In this document: piece after piece, positions 35,616 through 42,931 of the stretch | Numbering within the stretch: the first letter of the stretch is position 1 | Layout: every line of letters starts with the position of its first letter | Assembly (NCBI GenBank): GCA_000470535.1 | Contig: CBRG010000154.1 | Span: 1 to 64,000, forward strand | DNA length: 64,000 nt | Reading direction: 5' to 3' | From: Streptomyces sp. AW19M42 | GTDB lineage: Bacteria > Actinomycetota > Actinomycetes > Streptomycetales > Streptomycetaceae | Notes under the pieces: model-generated | The model's database searches: none | Seen by the model: the letters and a program-made list of their open reading frames with translations, nothing else | Told to the model about the DNA's origin: nothing | Made by a program: the position numbers and the translations under genes

Positions 35616-36164
35616 GCCGGTCGGCGCCAACGGATTGAAGCGATCTTCGGCTCCCCTCCGAGCGCCTCGGGGAACCCGGCCCATGCGGAATAGGCGCAGC
35701 GACTCATGATGAGCATGTGACGGGCCTGCCGGCCTGAGGCTCCTGAAGCCGTCCACAACCTTTAAGGCGCACGGACCGACTACCGGGTGCGGTACTGCGC
35801 CGCGTACTGGCACCGCGAGGCACGCGAACTTCTGCCGGCGCCCGAGCTGCGCGCCGGAACCAAACGTATGGCGCGCCAGGCGGAGGAGCGGGCCGCGGAG
35901 GATCGGCGACTCCACTACGAGCGGTGGGAGTGAGACGGGCAGCTGCCGAGCGAGGAGCTGCGCGGTGCCCGCGAGAGCAGTGTCCTCGGGCTGCTCCGAC
36001 TCCGGCGTCGCGCCGAGCAGGGCCGGGGCACCAGGGCGTTCACCGCTCGGGGGTCGCAGAACGACGAACCTCGACCGGGTGACATGACGGCGGTTTCGCC
36101 TCGGCAATCAGCTCTGCAGCTCTAGCGTGCGTCCGCACCATAAAATTCGCACAGAGGAATCGCC
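35616..36164. other. Mosaic of short gene remnants
   Basis: No intact gene is seen. On the plus strand a short frame at 35787-35933 (VRYCAAYWHREARELLPAPE, then RMARQAEERAAEDRRLHY) has coding-like codon use but a stop just before it and no ribosome site. The rest lacks convincing frames on either strand. Together with the TPR fragment this marks a decayed, recombined spot. Confidence 0.45.
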
Positions 36165-36401
36165 ATGACGGCAGCTTCGGATCAGCAGCCTCCGCAGGCC
36201 GCAATGCCACCGATCATCATCAACAACAACGTGGTGGCTTCGTCCTCCGCGTCGGCCTCGGCGAACGCCGGCGGCTTCGTTGTCCGGCGGCGACGCCAAA
36301 GCCTGTGGGTCCACTTCTGGCTACTGATGCTCACGGTGGGCATCGGTAACGTCTTCTACGCGGTTCACGTCAGCCGGTGGAACCGGGACCGGGGTCTGTA
36401 G
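36165..36401 (+). CDS. Small single-pass membrane protein
   Basis: 78 residues from an ATG at 36165 with GAGGAA seven bases upstream. The N-terminal half is polar and Ser/Ala/Asn-rich (PPIIINNNVVASSSASASAN). A basic segment (RRRRQSLW) then leads into one membrane helix (VHFWLLMLTVGIGNVFYAV). Similar tiny proteins are common in Streptomyces accessory regions; function unknown. Confidence 0.75.
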   Translation: MTAASDQQPPQAAMPPIIINNNVVASSSASASANAGGFVVRRRRQSLWVHFWLLMLTVGIGNVFYAVHVSRWNRDRGL

Positions 36402-36421
36402 AAGGCCGGAACGGAACGTCC

Positions 36422-36452
36422 AGGCCCTTCCCGTGCACTTCGGGGAGGGCCT
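36422..36452 (+). terminator. Terminator after the small membrane protein
   Basis: AGGCCCT-t-CCCG pairs with CGGG-g-AGGGCCT around a 7-base loop, starting 21 bases after the stop. Confidence 0.75.
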
Positions 36453-36548
36453 CTCGCGGTTGCCGTACAGGCAGAAGTGGTTGCTCCGCCGCCTGCGGTC
36501 CTGGCGTTCCCGCCCCCCAGCGGGGCCCTGATCGGTGGGGGCGTGGGT

Positions 36549-36554
36549 TATAGT
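36549..36554 (+). promoter_or_regulatory. Possible -10 element for the tRNA-like gene
   Basis: TATAGT stands out in this GC-rich stretch 47 bases before the tRNA-like structure. No good -35 match is seen about 17 bases further upstream. Confidence 0.35.
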
Positions 36555-36600
36555 TGATCTTGAGGTCGCGGACCGTTTCGGCGGTGCGACTGCCTCCTGT

Positions 36601-36670
36601 GCGTTGGTCGTCCAAGGAAGGACGCCCCGCTTCCTGCGGGGAGATGCAGGTGCGAGGCCTGCCCAGCGCT
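36601..36670 (+). tRNA. Compact tRNA-like structure, tRNA-Gly(UCC)-like
   Basis: A 70-base cloverleaf can be drawn by hand: acceptor GCGTTGG (36601-36607) pairs with CCAGCGC (36663-36669, one G-U); U8; D stem GTCC/GGAC with loop AAGGAA; anticodon stem CCCCG/CGGGG with loop CTTCCTG (anticodon UCC at 36632-36634); variable loop AGAT; T stem GCAGG/CCTGC with loop TGCGAGG. It keeps U8, A14, A15-U48, G18, G19, A21, G53-C61, T54, C56 and A58. Odd points: a six-base D loop, G at position 55 instead of U, U at 37, and no encoded CCA. C32 and G38 could pair and close the loop. It is either a divergent tRNA or a tRNA-derived RNA. Confidence 0.55.
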
Positions 36671-36678
36671 CCGCCTGA

Positions 36679-36710
36679 GGCCCCGTTCCTGCTACGGCAG
36701 TAGCGGGGCC
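36679..36710 (+). terminator. Hairpin just after the tRNA-like structure
   Basis: GGCCCCG and CGGGGCC enclose an inner CTGC-TACG-GCAG stem. It begins 8 bases after the tRNA-like 3' end and suits a terminator for that small transcript. Confidence 0.6.
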
Positions 36711-37105
36711 TTACGCATGGGGTTCTGCCGGTCCGTGCTCCGGATGACGAGTGAGCCAGGAACCGGCTGGGTCCGTTTCGGTGTGTACGTCGTCGCGGAG
36801 TCAATGTGGCCGAGCACGGTTCGCCTCCGGCCACCGGCATCTCCGTTGGATGCGAACAAGACAGCGCAGATGCGGGCCGCCCGGGCGGATAGCGGCCGAG
36901 GGCCCCTCGTCCGGTGGTACTTCCGATCGCTCGCACTCGCCTGCGGGATCATCTGCTTGAGACGACTCCGGGCATCGTGCTGAAACGATCAGTACGAACG
37001 ACTCCGGCCGAGCCCACTCCATGGTGATCGGAACTCAGGGAGACCACGAAACCGGTCGGCCCCCAACACCCCGCCCAGGTAGGCATTTTCGAAGAACAGT
37101 GCCTG
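36711..37105. other. Stretch with no supported gene
   Basis: Short frames exist on both strands (for example plus 36717-36983), but their sequences are arginine-rich, lack ribosome sites and look like chance frames. Nothing else is seen apart from the terminator that follows. Confidence 0.5.
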
Positions 37106-37143
37106 AAGGGCTGTCCCGCGATTCCTGACCGGGGACAGCCCTT
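37106..37143 (-). terminator. Terminator of the small secreted-protein gene
   Basis: A perfect 12-bp stem (AAGGGCTGTCCC and complement) with a 14-base loop lies 15 bases downstream of the stop at 37159 on the minus strand. Confidence 0.75.
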
Positions 37144-37158
37144 GGAAGATCACTGAGA

Positions 37159-37491
37159 CTAGACGTCCGTCGAAGCGCTGGTGATGTGGCAGTTGTACGC
37201 GTCGCCGTCCACCAGGGAGTAAGGCTGGTTCGACACGCCGGACGTCCGGGACTTCCAGGGGCCGTAGATGGTGATCGAGTACGGGTAGCTGGGCGAAGCG
37301 CAGTTCGCCTTCACTCGGTACCGTCCGAAGCCCCCGTCGCAGGTGGCCTCCGCCAGGTTGTCACTGCTGTTGAACGATGCCCGGCAGTCATAGACGGCCG
37401 CTTGGGCGGGGGCCGCGCCGATCACCAGACACGTAGTCAGCCCCATGGATGCTACGGCTGCTTGGGCCGTCAGCTTGGCGATACGCTTCAT
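37159..37491 (-). CDS. Small secreted protein
   Basis: 110 residues from an ATG at 37491 with AAGGGG seven bases upstream. A Sec signal peptide is clear: MKRIAKLTAQ, a hydrophobic core (AAVASMGLTTCLVIGAAP) and an AQA cleavage site near residue 30. The mature part has four cysteines (YDCRASF, EATCDGGFG, KANCASP, YNCHITS) that could form two disulfides in a small beta-rich domain. No family is recognised. Confidence 0.85.
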   Translation of the reverse strand: MKRIAKLTAQAAVASMGLTTCLVIGAAPAQAAVYDCRASFNSSDNLAEATCDGGFGRYRVKANCASPSYPYSITIYGPWKSRTSGVSNQPYSLVDGDAYNCHITSASTDV

Positions 37492-37678
37492 TTCGCACCC
37501 CTTCAAGCATGATCATTCAATAGTCGCGCGTCATATTAGCTGATCCTTCCAGAGTCGGACCGGCACGCACCGGCGCCGATCGGCTGCACACAGACAGACC
37601 CTCCTCGCGATGGCCCATCCGCGCTGCGGGCACTCGTACGCCCAGTCCGCGGTCGGCTTCGGAGCCGGCAGGCCGGCG

Positions 37679-38322
37679 TCAGACGACCGGCTCGTGCCCC
37701 GCGACCAGCGGCCCCGCGCCCACATGTGCCGCGATGCGAGCGAGCGTGCCGGCATGGTCCGCGAACACGTGCGCCTGCATGCCCGCGGACCCGGCGGCCT
37801 CCGCCTTGACCGCGAAGTCGTCGCGGAACGGGCAGCCCTCCGGCCGCACACCCAGGGCCGCGCATGCGGCTTCGAAGGCGCGTGGGTCCGGCTTCTCGAT
37901 GCCGATCTCCTGCGAGTAGACGATCTGCTCGACCAGTTCGTCGAACCGGTACAGCGCCGTCTCCCTCTCCCGGGCACCGACGAAGCTGTTGCTCAGGATG
38001 CCCGGCCGACACTTTCGCGGAGGCCCCACACGTAGGCGATGAGTTCCTCGTTGGGCGTGCCCAGGTATTCCGTCCAGGGGTCGGCCGTCAACGCTGCGAC
38101 CTGCGGCGCGGCGAGCGCCAGGCGGGCGGCCAGTTGCTCGTGCACCTCTCGTTCGCTGATGCTCCCGATGCTCCCGGCCTGCCATACGTCACGCATCCGC
38201 TCGTGCACCGCGCCCGGCGGCAACCCCCGCCGCTTTTCCTACTGTTGCACCCGCCCCGTTGCCGGGGTGAGTTCCAGGACGCCGCCGATATCGAAGAGGA
38301 TGCACGCCTTGGGCACTGTCAT
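37679..38322 (-). pseudogene. HAD-superfamily hydrolase, disrupted twice
   Basis: It starts at ATG 38322 (MTVPKACILFDIGGVLE, the HAD motif I region). A TAG at 38239-38241 interrupts the frame where relatives have Trp, but the same frame continues (LPPGAVHERMRDVWQAGSI to YVWGLRE). A one-base shift near 38015 then moves to another frame, which carries motif II (GILSNSFVG), motif III (YSQEIGIEKPDPRAF) and motif IV (FRDDF). Both lesions sit in an otherwise well-preserved sequence, so loss is recent. Confidence 0.85.
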
Positions 38323-38345
38323 CCCCCTATCCCTTTCGTCCTGTC

Positions 38346-39470
38346 TCAACTGTTCTTCGGCCGGTCGAACCACATCGTCGCCACCGACGGCACCAGGCCC
38401 GCCCAGAAGAGGACGAGCGGGATCGTGCGTTCCGTCCAGGGGATCTGGGTGATCAGCAGCGCGCAGAGCATGGCCCATGCCGCCTGGCCCAGGACGACGC
38501 GGGACCAGGTCAGGCGCCGGATGAGGGAACGCAGGTTGACCCGGATGCCGGCGCGCAGGCGGCGGTAGCGCAGCAGGGCGCCGAGGGCCCAGATGACCGC
38601 CATCGGGACGAGGTCCCACAGGCGCTGGCCGAGGACCAGGGGCAGCTCTCGCTGGGTGTCCCCGTCCGTGGCGAACAGGTCGATGCCCGTGGCGGCAAGG
38701 GCCAGGCAGAGCAGGGCGGGCCAGCGGAGCCCGCGCAGGAGGCGGTAGGAGGCCGCGTCCAGGCCGCGTTGCATCGGGGCGGAGTCCGGGGTGGAGGCCA
38801 GCGCGTCGGCGTACAGGGTGGCGGCTTCCGTCGCCTTGACGCCGGGGGCGGTCGCCGCCGCCTTCGTCCGGCGGGCCAGGGCCTGCTCGTGTTGCGGGTC
38901 CAGCCGGAGGATGGCCTCGTCCATCCTGGCGGCGACGCTCCGGTTGGCGGACATGTCAGCGATGAGCCAGGCCACCTCGTAGGCGTACACCTGCTCGGGG
39001 CCCAGCCGGATGGCCTCCTGGGCTATCAGGTCGGCCTCCCGCAGGGCGGCCTCAAGGTCCTCGCGCCGGACCTGGCCGCCGTTGGCCCGTCCGGAGCTGA
39101 TCATCCTGATGCGCCACAGCCAGTCGGCGAGCCGCGCGTAGGTGAACCAGTAGTCGGGCGCCAGCCGGATCGCCTCGCGCAGCACGCCCTCGGTCTCCGG
39201 GAAGCGGCCTCCCACGCGCAGGGCGCGGGCATGCATGAGGAGCGCCCCGATGTCCTGGGCGTTCAGGGCCAGCGCCTGCTCGGTCGCCTCCAGCGCCTTC
39301 GCGCCATCTTCCTTGTCCTCGACATGACTCCGGGCGAGTTCGACCCAGGCCCGGATGTCCTCGGGGTCCTCCGCGAGCCGCTGTGCCAGCACCTCCCTGG
39401 CCTCCTCGTACCGCTTGAGGTCGATCAGCAGGTCGGCCCGCTCCACCGCGGGGTGCAGCATCGCGGTCAC
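38346..39470 (-). CDS. TPR protein with C-terminal membrane helices
   Basis: 374 residues from the GTG of a GTGA overlap with the AAA ATPase gene. Residues 1-235 are tetratricopeptide repeats (ADLLIDLKRYEEAREVLAQR, LARSHVEDKEDGAKALEATE, GRFPETEGVLREAIRLAPDY). Four membrane helices follow (WPALLCLALAATGIDLF, VPMAVIWALGALL, AAWAMLCALLITQIPW and IPLVLFWAGLVPSVATMW). It is translationally coupled to a TPR-containing AAA ATPase, so the two probably form a membrane-tethered complex. The process served is unknown. Confidence 0.82.
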   Translation of the reverse strand: MTAMLHPAVERADLLIDLKRYEEAREVLAQRLAEDPEDIRAWVELARSHVEDKEDGAKALEATEQALALNAQDIGALLMHARALRVGGRFPETEGVLREAIRLAPDYWFTYARLADWLWRIRMISSGRANGGQVRREDLEAALREADLIAQEAIRLGPEQVYAYEVAWLIADMSANRSVAARMDEAILRLDPQHEQALARRTKAAATAPGVKATEAATLYADALASTPDSAPMQRGLDAASYRLLRGLRWPALLCLALAATGIDLFATDGDTQRELPLVLGQRLWDLVPMAVIWALGALLRYRRLRAGIRVNLRSLIRRLTWSRVVLGQAAWAMLCALLITQIPWTERTIPLVLFWAGLVPSVATMWFDRPKNS

Positions 39471-40750
39471 AGCTTGCGCCTCTTCTTCAGGTACGTCACC
39501 AGGTCGTCGTACATGCCGCCCTCGTTGGCGAACATCGCCACGTTGCGCGCGGAGGAGAACCACGGTTCGGCGGACGGCACGACCTCGTTCGCGGCGGCCA
39601 GCAGGTCCTTCATGCCGATCATCCGTACGGTTCCGGTGCGCACCGAGTCCAGCAGCGCACGCTCCGCCGCCGCCTCGCAGACATGGGCCAGGTCCGCACC
39701 GGAGAGGCCCTCGGTGATCTTGACCAGCTTGCCCAGTCCGACGTTCTCGATGGGCCGGTCCCGCAGGTGGTAGCGGAGGATCGCCTCCCGGGCGGGTCCG
39801 TCGGGAGGGAGGACGAGGATCGTCCTGTCGAGGCGGCCGGGGCGGCGCAGGGCGTTGTCCACGTCCCAGGGCACGTTGGTGGCGGCCAGGACGAAGACGC
39901 CCTCGTTCGCCGCAGAGTCGATGCCGTCCAGCTCGCTGAGCAGCTGGTTGACCACGTTGCGCATGCCGCTGTGCCCGGTGCGGCTGCGCTTGGCGCCGAG
40001 GGCGTCCAGCTCGTCCAGGAAGACCACGCAGGGCGCTTGGCGGCGGGCGGTCTCGAAGACCTCGTGCATGTTGCGTTCGGAGTTACCGATCCACATGTCG
40101 AGCACGTCGTTCACGGACACCGACAGGAACGCGGCGCCGAGTTCGCCGGCCACCGCCCGCGCGATGAACGTCTTGCCGCAGCCGGGCGGCCCGTAAAGCA
40201 ACAGGCCGCCGCGGAGGCTCTTTCCGTACAGCTTGCGCAGCTCGGGATTGCGCAGCGGGGCGAGAAACGCGGCGTCCAGGCGGTCCTTCACCTCCTGCAT
40301 GCCGCCGACGTCGGCCAGCCGTACGGTGCCGGGGTCCTCCACGTCCCACGCGTCGGCGCCCGCGGAGTCGTCCTGCCCGTCCGCGCGGACCGGCGCCTCG
40401 GTGAACCGCGGTGGCACGGCGTCCCCGACCTGCTCCTCTGCGGCCCTCCAGTCGAAACCGCGGCGCGGGCCACGGGGTTGGGACGGGCCCGAGGCCGAGG
40501 ACTGGGACGAAGTCGGGGTCGGGGGTTGGGCCGCGGCCGGGGTCGGCACACTCATCGCCCTGACCATCAGGTCCCGGGCCTGGGCGTCGCCCGGCGCGTG
40601 TTGCAGAGCCACGGCCGCCTCGGCTACGGCCTCGTCGGACCGGTCCGCCTCCAGCAGGAGCTGGGCCAGGTGGAGCCGCAGGGGCACGTCGGCGGGCGCG
40701 GCGGCGACCGCAGTGCGCAGGCTCTGTATGAGAGGGGAGTCGTCCGACAT
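39467..40750 (-). CDS. CDC48/FtsH-type AAA ATPase with N-terminal TPR-like domain
   Basis: 427 residues from an ATG at 40750. Residues 5-65 are a TPR-like pair (RLHLAQLLLEADRSDEAVAE). The AAA module starts near 135: VGGMQEVKDRLDAAFLAPL, Walker A GPPGCGKTFIARAVAGEL, Walker B VVFLDELDALGAKRS, sensor 1 LAATNVPWDVD, arginine-finger region RRPGRLDR and sensor 2 GLSGADLAHVCEAAAERAL. There is no protease domain. Such ATPases thread or remodel proteins. The coupled membrane TPR protein is the likely partner or anchor. Confidence 0.9.
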   Translation of the reverse strand: MSDDSPLIQSLRTAVAAAPADVPLRLHLAQLLLEADRSDEAVAEAAVALQHAPGDAQARDLMVRAMSVPTPAAAQPPTPTSSQSSASGPSQPRGPRRGFDWRAAEEQVGDAVPPRFTEAPVRADGQDDSAGADAWDVEDPGTVRLADVGGMQEVKDRLDAAFLAPLRNPELRKLYGKSLRGGLLLYGPPGCGKTFIARAVAGELGAAFLSVSVNDVLDMWIGNSERNMHEVFETARRQAPCVVFLDELDALGAKRSRTGHSGMRNVVNQLLSELDGIDSAANEGVFVLAATNVPWDVDNALRRPGRLDRTILVLPPDGPAREAILRYHLRDRPIENVGLGKLVKITEGLSGADLAHVCEAAAERALLDSVRTGTVRMIGMKDLLAAANEVVPSAEPWFSSARNVAMFANEGGMYDDLVTYLKKRRKL

Positions 40751-40795
40751 GATCCACAGCCTAGCCTCGGCTTACGACACCTCAGGGCCCTCGAC

Positions 40796-40870
40796 TTCAG
40801 GCTGTTCGACGCAGGACTGGTCGACGCGGGAGAGCTCGATGCGGGAGTGCTCGACGCGGGACTGCCGGAT
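40796..40870 (+). repeat. Five imperfect 15-bp tandem repeats
   Basis: Units begin at 40796, 40811, 40826, 40841 and 40856, with consensus GCGGGACTGCTCGAC. Read on the plus strand they give pentapeptide-like steps (FRLFD AGLVD AGELD AGVLD). There is no start codon or continuing gene. It looks like a decayed pentapeptide-repeat stretch or a minisatellite. Confidence 0.6.
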
Positions 40871-40933
40871 GTGGCACGTCCCCGAGGAGATGGCCGAAGG
40901 AATGGTCGGCCGACGACGGCCGGTCGAGCCCAT

Positions 40934-40958
40934 CGGGCGGCCCGGTCGGGTCCGCCCG
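40934..40958 (-). terminator. Possible terminator of the membrane-protein gene at 41040
   Basis: CGGGCGG and CCGCCCG with an 11-base loop, about 80 bases past the stop. The surrounding 170 bases hold no gene. Confidence 0.4.
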
Positions 40959-41039
40959 TCGGGCCTGTCGCTCTCGTCGTGGTGGCAGGTGCCCGTCGCT
41001 CACGCCCCCGGGCCGGTGCTCACGCTGCGCTCCGGGCGG

Positions 41040-42563
41040 TCACAGAGCGGCCCCGGCGTCCTCGTGCGGCCCTGCCGGAGCGGCGGCGTCGGGCGCCCGG
41101 CCGGCCGGTGGCACGGCAAGGTGGTTGTCCGGCACTTCGGCTGGGCGGTCCGCTGCCGCGCGGCGACGTGTCACGAAGCCGGTCGCGATGAGTGCGAGGG
41201 CGACGGTCCCGGCGAGCGCGGGCCAGTACACGTAACGGTAGTTGGACTCGGGCGCCGTGGGCAGGTAGGCGAGGATGTACAGGAGCGAACTCGCCCCGAG
41301 GAGGCGGAGTTCCCGGGAGTGGGGTCCGGCCCAGCGGCGACGCAGCACGAGCACCAGCGAGACGGCCAGCCAGAACCAGCCCTGGAAGAGCATCGGCAGA
41401 TCGCGGGCGAAGCCGGTCACGTAGTTCTGCAGAGCGGACCTCAGCGTGTCGTTCAGTGGTTGCTTCCGCACCAGGGGATGCAGTCGGGCACCGGCATTGG
41501 CATGGGTACCGTCCCAGAAGGTCTGGTTGCTCTGGAAGAGCAGTTTGGTGAACACCCGGCCCCGGTACTCGGCGTAGCCCTTCCAGTGGCGCGGCATCTG
41601 CTGCGCCCACATCCGGACGATGACATCGGCGTGCCGATCCATGTACGTGACGTCGAACGGCTGGGTGTGCGGGAAGCACTGCAAGTACGCGTCCGAGGCG
41701 ATGTGCCGCTTCTGGCAGTTCACGGCGGCGGCAACCAGACGGTCCCGCAAGTCCGGTTCTGCGTGCGCCTGTTCTGCGGCCGAGCGCATCTGATGCGCAG
41801 TCAGCACGTGCGCGAGATCGTCCACCGGGATCACCGCGTACACGCGCGTGGCCAGCGGAGTGGTGGCCGCGGACACACCGGCGCCGCAGGCGATCACGAC
41901 AGCGGCGAAGACACCGGTGGCGGCCAGCCAGCGGCGCCGTCCCGGGGCGGGCCACGCGGCCAGCACCAGGAGGGCGAAGACCGGGATCACGGCCGGGACA
42001 CCGTTCTTGCGCACCAGGGCGGCGTACGCGAGGAACAGCAGGCCCGACGCCAGAAGGGCCCAGCGGCTCACGACCCGTTCGCGCGGCAGCTCACGCACGG
42101 TGAGCGCGATCGCGAGGACGGCGAGGAGCGCGTACGCCAGGTGCACGTCCTTCCACACCACTCCCGTGAAGTTCATGATGTGCGGCGCGAAGCCCACGGC
42201 CAGTACCGCGAGGGAGAGCGCCCGGCTGCCGGAGCTCTTCCACGCCAGCCGGGCGAGGACCCACAGCGACCCCCACAGCACCGCGGTCTGCAGCGCGGCC
42301 ATGGCAGAGAAGTCCCCCGTGATCCGGATGAGGACGCGCCACAGGAGCGCCATCACCGGGGGGTGCCAGTCGTTCACCGGCTCGTCCCCCAGCGCCTGCC
42401 ACAGCTGGGTGTTGCTGTCCGCACTGAGGTACCCGGGGTGAAAGACGGTTGCCACGGCGTAGCCGCAGACCGTCGCGACGGCCGCCAGGCACCACGGCCA
42501 CAGTGTGCCGACTCTCCAGGCCCTGCGCAGTGCTGTGGTCCACCGGTCGACGGTTCCGGACAT
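41040..42563 (-). CDS. Polytopic membrane protein, glycosyltransferase-like (DUF6020-like)
   Basis: 507 residues from an ATG at 42563. About 11 hydrophobic helices are visible. After the first helix comes FHPGYLSADSNTQLWQALG, and then NDWHPPVMALLWRVLIRITG. The Asp/His loop pair after the first helix is typical of GT-C type polyprenyl-sugar mannosyl- or arabinosyltransferases. A large extracellular loop lies around residues 260-380 (VNCQKRHIASDAYLQCFPH). The name DUF6020 is from memory. It most likely modifies a cell-surface glycan or protein. It is divergent from the GH5 gene. Confidence 0.72.
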   Translation of the reverse strand: MSGTVDRWTTALRRAWRVGTLWPWCLAAVATVCGYAVATVFHPGYLSADSNTQLWQALGDEPVNDWHPPVMALLWRVLIRITGDFSAMAALQTAVLWGSLWVLARLAWKSSGSRALSLAVLAVGFAPHIMNFTGVVWKDVHLAYALLAVLAIALTVRELPRERVVSRWALLASGLLFLAYAALVRKNGVPAVIPVFALLVLAAWPAPGRRRWLAATGVFAAVVIACGAGVSAATTPLATRVYAVIPVDDLAHVLTAHQMRSAAEQAHAEPDLRDRLVAAAVNCQKRHIASDAYLQCFPHTQPFDVTYMDRHADVIVRMWAQQMPRHWKGYAEYRGRVFTKLLFQSNQTFWDGTHANAGARLHPLVRKQPLNDTLRSALQNYVTGFARDLPMLFQGWFWLAVSLVLVLRRRWAGPHSRELRLLGASSLLYILAYLPTAPESNYRYVYWPALAGTVALALIATGFVTRRRAAADRPAEVPDNHLAVPPAGRAPDAAAPAGPHEDAGAAL

Positions 42564-42843
42564 GTGGGCGGAGCCCTCCCAGCCGAGGATGACGGGTCGC
42601 GCTGCCGCTCGACCACGTTCCAGGGGCGAACAGCGTCCCAGGAGGGAACAGCTGGCGCACAACGTGGCGGAAATCTATGCGTATTGGACCTCAAAGGACA
42701 AACCAGAACGATAATTCGCCTGCGGGTCGACGCTGACAGCGAGCCACCGCACCACACCCGGCCGGACCGTCGCTCCTTCCGCACATCCGGACCGGTCCGG
42801 TCTCTTGACGTGCCCCTGACTGAATGGCTTCATGGGAGCGCGA

Positions 42844-42865
42844 GGTGTGGGAGCGCTCCCACACC
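42844..42865. promoter_or_regulatory. CebR-like operator before the GH5 gene
   Basis: A perfect 22-bp palindrome contains TGGGAGCGCTCCCA (42848-42861), the known CebR cello-oligosaccharide repressor box of Streptomyces. A partial copy, TGGGAGCGCG, begins at 42832. It lies 67 bases before the GH5 start. Known CebR biology predicts release by cellobiose or cellotriose. Confidence 0.88.
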
Positions 42866-42931
42866 ACACCGTCAAGCCACGGAACGTCTGTCGAAGCTCA
42901 GCTCTTGACCCGTCCACCCCCTGGAGCCGCA

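Noticed and set aside
36370-36936. Minus-strand frame over the tRNA-like locus
   Set aside because: Low-complexity Arg/Gly/Pro sequence, no ribosome site, and it crosses two hairpins.
40796-40870. Possible CRISPR array
   Set aside because: Units are contiguous 15-mers without spacers. No other array-like repeats or cas genes were seen in the window.
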